Position numbers and translations under genes: made by a program
Notes under the pieces: generated by a model
The model's database searches: none
What the model was told of the DNA's origin: nothing
Seen by the model: only the letters and a program-made list of their open reading frames with translations
Assembly: GCF_002355435.1 (NCBI RefSeq)
Contig: NZ_AP017313.1
Span: 2,604,001 to 2,668,000, forward strand
DNA: 64,000 nt
Direction: 5' to 3'
DNA from: Mucilaginibacter gotjawali
GTDB taxonomy: Bacteria; Bacteroidota; Bacteroidia; Sphingobacteriales; Sphingobacteriaceae
Shown here: one piece after another, positions 45,096-53,618 of the stretch
How the letters are laid out: each line of letters opens with the position of its first letter
Position numbering within the stretch: position 1 is the first letter of the stretch

Positions 45096-45953
45096 TTAAT
45101 GATATAAAGTTCCTGTATTAACAACCGGGTTTACGCTTCTGTCGCCGCATAAAACAACCAGCAGGTTGCTCACCATGGCAGCTTTGCGTTCTTCATCAAG
45201 GTTAACAATATTCTTTTCAGACAGGCGTGCCAAAGCCATTTCAACCATACCAACTGCGCCTTCAACAATCAATCTGCGGGCTGATATAATGGCTGAAGCC
45301 TGCTGCCTTTGCAACATGGTATGCGCTATTTCGGGCGCGTAGGCAAGGTGCGAGATCCTGGCCTCCAATACTTCTATCCCGGCGCGGTCAAGGCGTTCGT
45401 TTAACTCTTTTTCCAGTAAAACACTTACCTGTTCAGCTCCGCCGCGCAGGGTTATGGTCGCATTTTCATCCTCTATATTATCATAAGGGAAGGAGTTGGC
45501 CAGGTGCCGAACGGCTGCTTCGCTTTGTATGTTCACATACTGCAAATAATTCTCTACCGCGAAAACCGCGTTGGCTGTATCCTTTATTTGCCATACAATT
45601 ACGGCGGCTATTTCAATCGGGTTACCAACCTTGTCATTTACCTTTAGCTGCTGGCCATTTAAGTTAAATGCACGCAATGATATTTTCTTTTTTACAGTGA
45701 AGGGATTTACCCAGAAAAAGCCATCCTGCTTAACCGTACCCACATATTTTCCAAAAAGTGTCAGCACTTTTGATTCATTTGGGTTTACGATAACCAGGCC
45801 GGGCAGTACCAGCACAAAGTCAATAGTGCCGCAAATAACGCCAACCGCAATTTGTTCAAAAGCAAGTGCAGCTATGGTAACCGCCAGTAAAATTAAGAAT
45901 AACGTAAACGCGGCATAGCCGGATGGTGGGTTGATTGTTTTTTCAGCGTCCAT
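45096..45953 (-). CDS. SPFH-domain (prohibitin/slipin-like) membrane scaffold protein
   Basis: The 285-aa product has two N-terminal hydrophobic segments (about 15-33 and 36-54) and an SPFH domain: NPNESKVLTLFGKYVGTVKQDGFFWVNPF, then VGNPIEIAAVIVWQIKDTANAVFAVENY and RLDRAGIEVLEARISHLAYAPEIAHTMLQRQQA, the stomatin-type helical stretch. Such proteins oligomerise and organise membrane microdomains or regulate membrane proteases. It starts a three-gene operon with a beta-rich protein and an RHH regulator. The ATPase or protease partners (NfeD, FtsH) are absent. Confidence 0.88.
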   Translation of the reverse strand: MDAEKTINPPSGYAAFTLFLILLAVTIAALAFEQIAVGVICGTIDFVLVLPGLVIVNPNESKVLTLFGKYVGTVKQDGFFWVNPFTVKKKISLRAFNLNGQQLKVNDKVGNPIEIAAVIVWQIKDTANAVFAVENYLQYVNIQSEAAVRHLANSFPYDNIEDENATITLRGGAEQVSVLLEKELNERLDRAGIEVLEARISHLAYAPEIAHTMLQRQQASAIISARRLIVEGAVGMVEMALARLSEKNIVNLDEERKAAMVSNLLVVLCGDRSVNPVVNTGTLYH

Positions 45954-45970
45954 GATAATTGATTTTAAAA

Positions 45971-45990
45971 TGATATCATAAAGATATCTA
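45971..45990. promoter_or_regulatory. Palindromic GATATC pair upstream of the SPFH operon
   Basis: TGATATCATAAAGATATCTA holds TGATATCA and GATATC spaced by about three bases, 17-36 nt before the SPFH start. It could be the target of the RHH protein encoded in the same operon. This is only a positional guess. Confidence 0.35.
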
Positions 45991-46037
45991 AATTTTATTT
46001 ACAAAAGCAATAAAAAAATACTTTAGGTAAAATATCT

Positions 46038-46045
46038 TATTTTTG
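46038..46045 (+). promoter_or_regulatory. -7 element for the HD phosphohydrolase
   Basis: TATTTTTG matches TAnnTTTG and lies 17 nt before the ATG at 46063. Confidence 0.5.
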
Positions 46046-46062
46046 ACGGGTTAAATACATCG

Positions 46063-48129
46063 ATGGCAAAACTATCTTCATCACGCCAAAAGGCAGTGCT
46101 TCGCAAATACTCCCGTAATGTTAAGTTTTTAATGATGCTGGTTAGTATTGGTGTGATTGTTATAACGCTTCCCAAGCAGGCGAAATTTAGTTATGATATT
46201 GAAAAAGGAAGGATCTGGAACCAAAAGGAACTCATCTCGCCCTATAATTTTGCCATATTAAAAACGCCCCAGGAAATTCAGAATGATGAAAAGGCTGCAC
46301 TTTCCAGTGTGACCCCCGTTTATCAGCTGGATGATGAAATGGGCGACCGTGAACTGGAAGGGTTTAACGCCGACCTCTCTGTTAAATGGCATGCCTCCGG
46401 TATGAAAGCAAGGCAAAAAGATGAATATCAGTCGGCTGGAGATGAATTGCTGAAGTTTATTTATGAAAAAGGGATATTTAACGCCGAACCGAAATATCAG
46501 CAAAATTCGGAGAATTATCCCGTAACCATTCTTGATAAAAATATTGCGGGCGACAAAAACACGGGCGATTTGTTTACCAAAGAATCGGCATTGGCCTATT
46601 GTGATAAAGTTCTTGTTCAGAAAAAATACCTGGATAAAGCTTTTTTGATCGATTTACTGAGTAACAGGATACAACCGAATTTAACTTTTGATAATAAGTT
46701 AACATCCCGGCTGGAAAAAGAAGCTGTTAACGGCCTTTCAACCACCCGTGGCATGGTTCAAAAGGGGGATGTGATTATTGCCAAAGGCTCGGTGGTAAAT
46801 GATGAGGCCTACCAGAAATTACAGTCATACAAAAAAGCATTCGAGGACAATGCCAGGATAGACGGCGACCCACGGTTGGTTTTACTTGGGCAGGTGTTGT
46901 TGGTCGCCATTGCCATTACCTTGTTAATGGTGTTTTTATACCTTTTCCGAAAAGATATTTATGAGGATAACCGCCTGGTGAGTTTAATATTGCTGGTGGT
47001 TACCGCTATGCTGGTCACTTTATCAGCGGCTATAAAATTCGAATTGCCCAATTTGTACTATATCCCATATTGTATAGTGCCAATTATCATCCGCATCCTG
47101 TTTGATACCCGCCTTGCGTTGAATATACATTTGCTGGTGGTATTGATAGCCGGCTTTTTTGTACCAAACAGCTTTGAATTTGCCTATTTTGAATTGACAG
47201 CCGGCATGGTTTCCATCTACAGTATCAAAAACCTGATCAGGCGCGAACAATTCCTTATTTCAGCACTGATCATCACTTTTACTTACTTTTTGGCATTTAT
47301 CGGCATTTCCCTTATCCGCGAAGGTAGTTTAAGGAGTATAGAATGGATAAATTTCCTGCCATTTGTGTTTAGCGTACTGCTTACCCTGCTGGCTTACCCG
47401 CTTATTTATATTTTCGAAAAGGTTTTCGCGATAACATCAGATATTACCCTGATCGAACTAACCAATACCAATGCGCCATTATTGCGCGAAATGGCATTTT
47501 CTGCGCCTGGCACCTTTCAGCATTCGCTGCAGGTGGCCAACCTGGCCGAAAACGCCATTTATACCATCGGCGGCAATGCTTTGCTGGTTAGGGCAGGAGC
47601 CCTGTATCATGACATCGGGAAAATGGAAAACCCGCTTTATTTTATTGAGAATCAAAGCTCGGGCTTTAACCCCCATGATAAACTGCAATACCAGGAAAGC
47701 GCGCAGATCATTATAGGCCACGTTAGGAAAGGCATTGAGATGGCGCGCAGGGCTAACCTCCCTGAAATTGTGATCGACTTTATACGAACACACCATGGCG
47801 ATACCCGGGTTGATTATTTTTACCAGTCGTTCCTGAAGAATTTTCCTGAAAAGTTCATCGATGAAAACACGTTCCGTTACCCGGGCCCTATCCCGTTTTC
47901 GAAAGAAGGCGGCGTTTTAATGCTCGCCGACTCGGTGGAAGCGGCTTCGCGCTCATTAAAGGAACCTGATGAGAAATCCATCAGCGACCTGGTCGACCGT
48001 ATTGTAAAATACAAACTCGATCAAAGCCAGTTGAAAGACAGTAATATCACGCTGAAGGATATTGAAACGATCAAAACCATATTTAAACGGATGCTGATGA
48101 GCATTTACCATGTGCGGATAGATTATTAG
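46063..48129 (+). CDS. 7TMR-HD phosphohydrolase, PgpH-like c-di-AMP phosphodiesterase
   Basis: The 688-aa protein has the PgpH domain order: an extracytoplasmic 7TMR-HDED-like domain (about 40-240), seven membrane helices (about 270-455) and a C-terminal HD domain with H487 (QHSLQVANL), H516-D517 (LYHDIGKME) and later His residues in THHGD. PgpH degrades cyclic di-AMP in firmicutes and a similar role is likely here. In this window it precedes the CdsA and phosphatidyltransferase genes but is not in the same operon. The start ATG follows a plausible promoter. Confidence 0.88.
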   Translation: MAKLSSSRQKAVLRKYSRNVKFLMMLVSIGVIVITLPKQAKFSYDIEKGRIWNQKELISPYNFAILKTPQEIQNDEKAALSSVTPVYQLDDEMGDRELEGFNADLSVKWHASGMKARQKDEYQSAGDELLKFIYEKGIFNAEPKYQQNSENYPVTILDKNIAGDKNTGDLFTKESALAYCDKVLVQKKYLDKAFLIDLLSNRIQPNLTFDNKLTSRLEKEAVNGLSTTRGMVQKGDVIIAKGSVVNDEAYQKLQSYKKAFEDNARIDGDPRLVLLGQVLLVAIAITLLMVFLYLFRKDIYEDNRLVSLILLVVTAMLVTLSAAIKFELPNLYYIPYCIVPIIIRILFDTRLALNIHLLVVLIAGFFVPNSFEFAYFELTAGMVSIYSIKNLIRREQFLISALIITFTYFLAFIGISLIREGSLRSIEWINFLPFVFSVLLTLLAYPLIYIFEKVFAITSDITLIELTNTNAPLLREMAFSAPGTFQHSLQVANLAENAIYTIGGNALLVRAGALYHDIGKMENPLYFIENQSSGFNPHDKLQYQESAQIIIGHVRKGIEMARRANLPEIVIDFIRTHHGDTRVDYFYQSFLKNFPEKFIDENTFRYPGPIPFSKEGGVLMLADSVEAASRSLKEPDEKSISDLVDRIVKYKLDQSQLKDSNITLKDIETIKTIFKRMLMSIYHVRIDY

Positions 48130-48150
48130 GGCTTTTTATGGTGGCTGATT

Positions 48151-49161
48151 TTAATTTCCTCTAATCCTTTTCCAGAAAGATTGGACGCTTCGCCAATTCC
48201 ATCCTTCAAGCCTGCCCCGCTGAACGACCATTTTGTTTGATTGAGGGGATTGTAAAAAATAATGAAATACGAATTTGCCTTTTGGGTTTTCCCATCCCAT
48301 TACCTGGCCGAAACGCAGGTCGTTAAATACCAAACTATCGCGCCATTTTTCTACCGTATAAAACTGTTTGGAAAAACGGATCAGCTGCTGAACATCACGG
48401 TGACTACGTACAGTATTTAGCAAGGAGTCATTTCGGGGGAAGTATTGAAAAGCAATTATTTTTTTACTGTCTAACAGTGAATGAAAGCCAACATAATACC
48501 CCTTGTTATTGCCGGCAACTACAAACCAAAGCAAATTTTGCATTGGCGCAGGTGTGGTAAAGTACCTGGTGTAACTGATATGCTGTTTTTGCAGTATGCT
48601 TTTTAGGTCTGTATCAGCCTGGTTTTTATTAAATAAGCAATATACCAGGTATAATCCACTCAGGCCAAGCCCCATTTGCCACCATTTTTTCCGTGGCGGC
48701 GTACCAGCGCTTATAAATATCAGCGCAATACAGGCAATACCCGGCCAGATAGAGAACAATGGATCGGCCACATAAATAGCGTTGAACGTAATGCGGCAGT
48801 GGCTGAAAGGTTCAAACCAACCCACGCCATAATTATTAAAAGCATCAATAAATACATGCAAAAAAATCACCGTTCCGAAAAACAGGGCCCATTTCCAAAA
48901 CGGGATATTAGTTTGCCGGTGCCAACGCCAGGCGAGCAATGCAAATAATGTTCCTGCTATTGCGCAAAACACAAATGAATGGGTAAAGCCCCTGTGTGCG
49001 AGCAAAGCCGACGGGGTAGTCATCCAAAATGACGACACAAAATCAATGTCAGGGATGCTATGCGCTATTGCTCCCCAAAGCATTGCCTTTTTACCCAGCT
49101 TCTTCCCGGCAAATGCTTCGCCCATGCAGGCTCCAATGGCAAGGTGAGTAATGGAATCCAT
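48151..49161 (-). CDS. YdjM-like metal-dependent hydrolase (DUF457)
   Basis: The 336-aa membrane protein begins MDSITHLAIGACMGEAFAGKKLG and continues HSIPDIDFVSSFWMT...LLAHRGFTHSFVFCA, which contains the conserved His, Asp-x-Asp and HRGxTHS motifs of DUF457 metal-dependent hydrolases (LexA-binding inner membrane proteins). About five helices occupy the first 180 residues. The C-terminal half is soluble. It is convergent with the HD phosphohydrolase, with 21 bp between stops. Confidence 0.85.
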   Translation of the reverse strand: MDSITHLAIGACMGEAFAGKKLGKKAMLWGAIAHSIPDIDFVSSFWMTTPSALLAHRGFTHSFVFCAIAGTLFALLAWRWHRQTNIPFWKWALFFGTVIFLHVFIDAFNNYGVGWFEPFSHCRITFNAIYVADPLFSIWPGIACIALIFISAGTPPRKKWWQMGLGLSGLYLVYCLFNKNQADTDLKSILQKQHISYTRYFTTPAPMQNLLWFVVAGNNKGYYVGFHSLLDSKKIIAFQYFPRNDSLLNTVRSHRDVQQLIRFSKQFYTVEKWRDSLVFNDLRFGQVMGWENPKGKFVFHYFLQSPQSNKMVVQRGRLEGWNWRSVQSFWKRIRGN

Positions 49162-49453
49162 GTTTATCCTGGTATGAGGTGTAAGGATTTGTGTTTACTA
49201 AAATCTATTGCTCCATTTTGCGGAACGCAATAATTAAATCCAACATTCAACAATTTTAAAAATGTCTCAAATCTCGCTAATTGCCATGAAGCAAAATATA
49301 AGTAAAGTCACAAATAGAATTGTTCATCATCATATAAGTACCCAGAAAATATAGACATTTTGCAATAATCCAACAAAACGGTCATTCTTTTTAGTTAAGA
49401 ATGATTTTGCAGACTTATTTAATTTAAGGCTTGTGTTTTTTTAGTTAATCGAA

Positions 49454-50278
49454 ATGAACAATTTGACTAAGCGGGCATTAACAGGTAGCATATTGGTAAT
49501 AGTAATTGCCGGGGCAATTATTGGAGGTTGTTATAGTTTTTTTTTACTGATTTTAACTATTAATCTCCTCACTTTGCATGAGTTTTACCATTTATTTAAC
49601 AATCAGGATATATCGCCGGTTAAACAGGCGGGCGCTGTTTTGTCTGCAGTTATGTTGAGTACCGTTGCCTTAGTAATCAACGGCAACAGCGACTGGAAAA
49701 TTTTGCTAATTAATATTCCACTGCTCTTTGGTATTTTTTTTATAAAATTATTTATGCGTTCGGGCCATCCTTTTCACGATATTGGCTTTACACTTTTGGG
49801 GATAATTTATATAAGCATCCCGTTGTGCTTTTTTATATGCATTGCGTTTTTACCACTTTCAGGTCATACCTATAGCTGGCAAATTCCATTGGGATATTTT
49901 TTTATTTTATGGGCAAATGATACGGGTGCCTACCTTACCGGAAAAACATTTGGCAGGCATACGCTGTATTACCGGGTATCGCCCTTTAAGACATGGGAGG
50001 GCAGTATAGGCGGGGCAATTTTTGCAGTACTTATTGCCTGCCTGGTTTCATTAACTTTAACTTCATTTGCTACAAGTGAATGGATTATGTTATCACTGTT
50101 GATTATTATTACCGGAACATTAGGCGACCTGGTGAAATCAATGATGAAAAGAAGCCTTAACCTGAAAGATTCGGGATCTATTTTACCGGGGCACGGAGGG
50201 ATGCTTGATCGTTTTGACTCGCTGTTAGGTTCGGCCCCGTTTGCTTTCTGCTATTTAATTTTATTAGGTTATGCATAA
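49454..50278 (+). CDS. cdsA: Phosphatidate cytidylyltransferase
   Basis: The 274-aa enzyme makes CDP-diacylglycerol from phosphatidate and CTP. It has seven or so helices and ends with the CdsA motif SMMKRSLNLKDSGSILPGHGGMLDRFDSL, including the K-D-x5-GHGG-x2-DR metal and nucleotide site. SPFKTWEGSIGG is the other conserved element. The stop overlaps the next gene's ATG by 8 nt, so it is translationally coupled to a CDP-alcohol phosphatidyltransferase that uses its product. Confidence 0.95.
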   Translation: MNNLTKRALTGSILVIVIAGAIIGGCYSFFLLILTINLLTLHEFYHLFNNQDISPVKQAGAVLSAVMLSTVALVINGNSDWKILLINIPLLFGIFFIKLFMRSGHPFHDIGFTLLGIIYISIPLCFFICIAFLPLSGHTYSWQIPLGYFFILWANDTGAYLTGKTFGRHTLYYRVSPFKTWEGSIGGAIFAVLIACLVSLTLTSFATSEWIMLSLLIIITGTLGDLVKSMMKRSLNLKDSGSILPGHGGMLDRFDSLLGSAPFAFCYLILLGYA

Positions 50279-50849
50279 GCCAGGTTATTATATTGTAAAT
50301 GCGATAACGCTTTATCGGTTGTTAGCGGCGTTTGTAATGATTTTATTGGTTATCAACCATGATTTCGACCTTTTTAAATGGATGCTTGTGTTCAGTTTTT
50401 TTACTGACGCAATTGACGGTTACCTGGCCCGGGCTTACAAAGTGATCAGTAAATTCGGGGCCTCACTTGATTCGATAGCAGACGATCTGACCGTAGGCGT
50501 AGCCATTATTGGCATTGTTATATTCAACCAGGGCTTTCTGATCCACGAAATTATGCTTGTTGTGATATTGATCATGCTTTATGTTTTTCAGGTCATATTT
50601 GCATTGGCCAGGTACGGAAAAATAACAGGTTTTCACACCTGGCTCGCAAAAATTGCTGCCGTATTGCAGGGGCTTTTCTTTATTTCCTTTTTCTTTCTGC
50701 CCGTACCTCTATATTTCCTATTTTATCTGACTGCTATCGCCACGATATTAGATCTTGTAGAAGAGATTATCCTGGTGTGGATGCTGCCCCGGTGGAGGGC
50801 CAACGTTAAAGGGTTGTATTGGGTGCTAAAATCAAAAAGTAGCCGCTAA
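50271..50849 (+). CDS. CDP-alcohol phosphatidyltransferase, PgsA-like
   Basis: The 192-aa protein shows the CDP-alcohol motif D49-G50-x2-A53-R54-x8-G63-x3-D67-x3-D71 in DGYLARAYKVISKFGASLDS, with several hydrophobic helices after it. It transfers a phosphatidyl group from CDP-diacylglycerol to an alcohol such as glycerol phosphate. Whether it is PgsA, a cardiolipin or an inositol type cannot be told. Coupling to cdsA supports phospholipid synthesis. Confidence 0.88.
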   Translation: MHKPGYYIVNAITLYRLLAAFVMILLVINHDFDLFKWMLVFSFFTDAIDGYLARAYKVISKFGASLDSIADDLTVGVAIIGIVIFNQGFLIHEIMLVVILIMLYVFQVIFALARYGKITGFHTWLAKIAAVLQGLFFISFFFLPVPLYFLFYLTAIATILDLVEEIILVWMLPRWRANVKGLYWVLKSKSSR

Positions 50850-50928
50850 AAACAGCTGTGTTTATCGCCATTTTGATACAACCCGAAAATCTGATGGCAG
50901 TTACAGGTTTAACCGGATAAGGCAACAC

Positions 50929-52611
50929 TTAACTGCCCGTGTTTGGCGTACTATTGCTTCCGGAAATGTCATATAATTGGTCGTAATATTCTTTGGACAT
51001 CCTGTTGCTGTCGAAATTTGGTAAAATATCTTGCATGCTGTTTTTGATTACGGATAACCATATTTCGGGGTGCAAATAATATAATGGGATAACGGTATCT
51101 TCTAATAAGTGATACAGATTGTGTGCATCTGTTTCGTCCTGCTGGAATTTATGCTCCGTAACTTCGGTATTAGGAATAATAAAGCTATTGATACCATCCC
51201 TGGCAAATTCCGGAACCCATCCATCCGGGATGGATACGTTAACACAGCCATTCATGGCAGCCGACATCCCGCTTGTTCCCGACGCCTCGCGGGTAACGCG
51301 CGGAGTATTCAACCATGCGTCGGCCCCCTGTTTAAGCAGTCTTGATAATTTTAATTCATATCCCACCAGGATTGCACAATTGGGATAAGATTTACACAAG
51401 TTCACGATCTTGTCGAAACTGGAGATGGCTTCATAATCCAATGGATAAGGCTTGCCCGCCCAAATCACCTGTACGGGCGTTTCCGTATTGCTCAGCAGCC
51501 TGTGCAAACGGTCCATATCATGTAACAATAGTTCCGCTCTTTTATACCCGGCAAATCGCTTTGCAAAAACAATTGTCAGCACACCAGGATCTAAAAGCAC
51601 GCCGCATTGATCGGCCACTTCTTCAAAAAGCAGGGCTTTGCATACTTTTTTTCTTTCGATAAGTGCGTTATCGTCATTGCTTCTCAGTGCAGCGTACATT
51701 TCCTTATCGGCCCAGTAAGCGTAATTTTGGGCATTGGTTACAGAAATGAGGGGGCAAACTCCGGCATAACCCTTCCACATCTCCTGGAGTGTGGCCAGGT
51801 GAATTTTTGAAACAGCATTGGCTTTTCCCGCAAACCGCAAAGCCGTTAATGTATGGTCTAAATTATCTCCGTAACATTGCGTTATTTGCCTGAACTCGTC
51901 TATCGGTATATCACCCCAAAAACCCATCCTTTGCAAAAGATAAATATCTGACTTTTGGTTTCCGCCGGCTTCCGGCGTGTGGTTGGTGAAAACAAACCTT
52001 TTTTTAATTTCGTTTACTGACCGATATTTCCTGTAAAGATAAAAAGCGAGTGGTAACGCATGCGATTCATTCAGATGATAGACATCGGGTTGATAGTTGA
52101 TCTGCTCCAGTAACCGGGCCCCGCCTTCACCCAGTAAAATAGCGGCGGCAGCCCTGGTTTCGGGGTTACTGTCATATAGTTTATGGGATATGGTTTTTGA
52201 CAGATAATCATTTTCAGGAAGATCTGTTGTCAGGAAAAATAGGGGGGCAGTTTTAAAAAGATCAGGCTGCAAATAAAAAGCGGTAACCCAAACATCATGC
52301 CCGGATATTTTTACGGTAAACTTAATTCCGGTTTCTTCCAGGAAATGGTATACTTTTTCCTGGAACAGTACCTCCATGGTATCGTCGCCTTTACGGCCCT
52401 GGTTGTAATAACCATATTTCCATAAAATGCCAATTCCCACAATATTCTGGCGGAGTTCGTACGCACTTCGCATAAAAGAACCCGCCAGGTAACCAAGGCC
52501 ACCTGAATAGGTTTTAAGTGGCTGGTGAATAGCGTATTCCATACAAAAATAAGCAACGGCTTTTTTGTATTCAGGGTTAATAGGATAGGGTTGCTGAAAA
52601 GAAAAGCTCAT
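50929..52611 (-). CDS. Alpha-glucan (glycogen) phosphorylase-like GT35, PLP-lysine replaced
   Basis: This 560-aa short-type GT35 protein should attack alpha-1,4-glucan with phosphate. It has TYSGGLGYLAGSFMRSAYELRQNIVGIGILWKYGYYNQ near the start, LNESHALPLAF and KQGADAWLNTPRVTREASGTSGM. In the classical family the last motif ends in NMK, with the Lys bound to pyridoxal phosphate (K680 in muscle enzyme). Here the codon is TCG, giving GTSGMSAAMNG with Ser at that site. So it may work without covalent PLP or in another mode. It is divergent from a small membrane protein, with four FNR-like sites between. Confidence 0.85.
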   Translation of the reverse strand: MSFSFQQPYPINPEYKKAVAYFCMEYAIHQPLKTYSGGLGYLAGSFMRSAYELRQNIVGIGILWKYGYYNQGRKGDDTMEVLFQEKVYHFLEETGIKFTVKISGHDVWVTAFYLQPDLFKTAPLFFLTTDLPENDYLSKTISHKLYDSNPETRAAAAILLGEGGARLLEQINYQPDVYHLNESHALPLAFYLYRKYRSVNEIKKRFVFTNHTPEAGGNQKSDIYLLQRMGFWGDIPIDEFRQITQCYGDNLDHTLTALRFAGKANAVSKIHLATLQEMWKGYAGVCPLISVTNAQNYAYWADKEMYAALRSNDDNALIERKKVCKALLFEEVADQCGVLLDPGVLTIVFAKRFAGYKRAELLLHDMDRLHRLLSNTETPVQVIWAGKPYPLDYEAISSFDKIVNLCKSYPNCAILVGYELKLSRLLKQGADAWLNTPRVTREASGTSGMSAAMNGCVNVSIPDGWVPEFARDGINSFIIPNTEVTEHKFQQDETDAHNLYHLLEDTVIPLYYLHPEIWLSVIKNSMQDILPNFDSNRMSKEYYDQLYDISGSNSTPNTGS

Positions 52612-52678
52612 ATAATTAATTAAAAAAATGACGCTTCACTACGTAATCAAATATTGGTGTTTGCCAACCGGTTTCCTA

Positions 52679-52801
52679 TGATCCCCGTCATTTAAATACA
52701 TGATGTGGGTCATCGCTTTATGATGCTTTACCACCCTGGTTAACCTCCCAGGCTAATTATTTAATAGTGACGTTAATCAAAATATCAATTGATCGCGGTC
52801 A
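52679..52801. promoter_or_regulatory. Four FNR/CRP-like sites (TGA-N6-TCA) in a divergent promoter
   Basis: TGATCCCCGTCA (52679-52690), TGATGTGGGTCA (52701-52712), TGACGTTAATCA (52768-52779) and TGATCGCGGTCA (52790-52801) share the TGA-N6-TCA layout of FNR/DNR-type regulators. A chance expectation for 235 bp is well below one. They lie between the phosphorylase (minus) and the 160-aa membrane gene (plus). The first and last also share flanking CATTTAAAT. Confidence 0.6.
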
Positions 52802-52847
52802 TTTAAATCTTCAGGACTTTAAGCAACCTTTAATAAATTGAAAAATC

Positions 52848-53330
52848 ATGAGCGAGACACATATACACCTATTGATAACCCATTTGCCCATTTTCGGATC
52901 TATATTGGGTGCCTTTGTTTTAATCCATGGAATTTGGAATAAAAGCAATGCAACTTTAGTTGCTGCGTACAATGTTTTGATAGTTTCGGCGATTGGCGCC
53001 GGAATAGCCTATGCGACAGGCGAAGGCGCAGAGGAAGCGGTTGAGCATATACAGGGCGTATCTAAAAATGTTGTGGAAGAACATGCAGAGTCAGCGTTAA
53101 TTTCATTAATAGCCTTGATAGTTGTAGGCTGCATTTCATTAATAGGTTTATTTGTTACGCTTAAACAGTCATCATTGATCAGACCGTTTTCGATAGCCAT
53201 CTTATTTGCCTCTTTGATAGCGTTCGGGCTGGTTGCCCGTACAGGCTATTTAGGGGGCCAGATCAGGCATACCGAAATCATTACAAATGCCGCTGCACCA
53301 AATGAGAAGGGTGGAGGGGATGGTGATTAA
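52848..53330 (+). CDS. Small four-helix membrane protein, DUF2231-like
   Basis: The 160-aa product begins METHIHLLITHLPIFGSILGAFVLIHGI, where His residues before and after the first helix recall DUF2231 membrane proteins. Helices lie near 10-27, 36-55, 82-104 and 113-132, and the middle loop is acidic (GEGAEEAVEHIQ). The start MSETHIH follows directly on the FNR-like promoter region. A role in respiration or redox is possible from context only. Confidence 0.65.
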   Translation: MSETHIHLLITHLPIFGSILGAFVLIHGIWNKSNATLVAAYNVLIVSAIGAGIAYATGEGAEEAVEHIQGVSKNVVEEHAESALISLIALIVVGCISLIGLFVTLKQSSLIRPFSIAILFASLIAFGLVARTGYLGGQIRHTEIITNAAAPNEKGGGDGD

Positions 53331-53618
53331 GTAATGAAGCATGGGCATTAATTGCTGTAATCTTTATTGTCATAACGTTTTAAGCACATTATCCTGTTTT
53401 GTATAAAAAATGCGTTCCGTATCTCAACCCGAAACGCACCACATAATGTGTCAACTAAACCTCAGATCACACGTTTACGACCTAAGTTCTTTTTTAATTA
53501 TTGAATTAATCATTGGGTCATTGGGACGTTGTTATTTGTTATCGGAAATAATTTTTAGCTTTCCGCTTTGGGCTTTTTGCTTTCAACTCTAACTGCAAAC
53601 TGCTACTGCTAACTTCTT

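Noticed and set aside
53395..53440. A terminator-like pair TGCGTTCCG / CGAAACGCA after the 160-aa gene
   Set aside because: The stem is short and mismatched and no T-run follows on the plus strand, so I do not call it.
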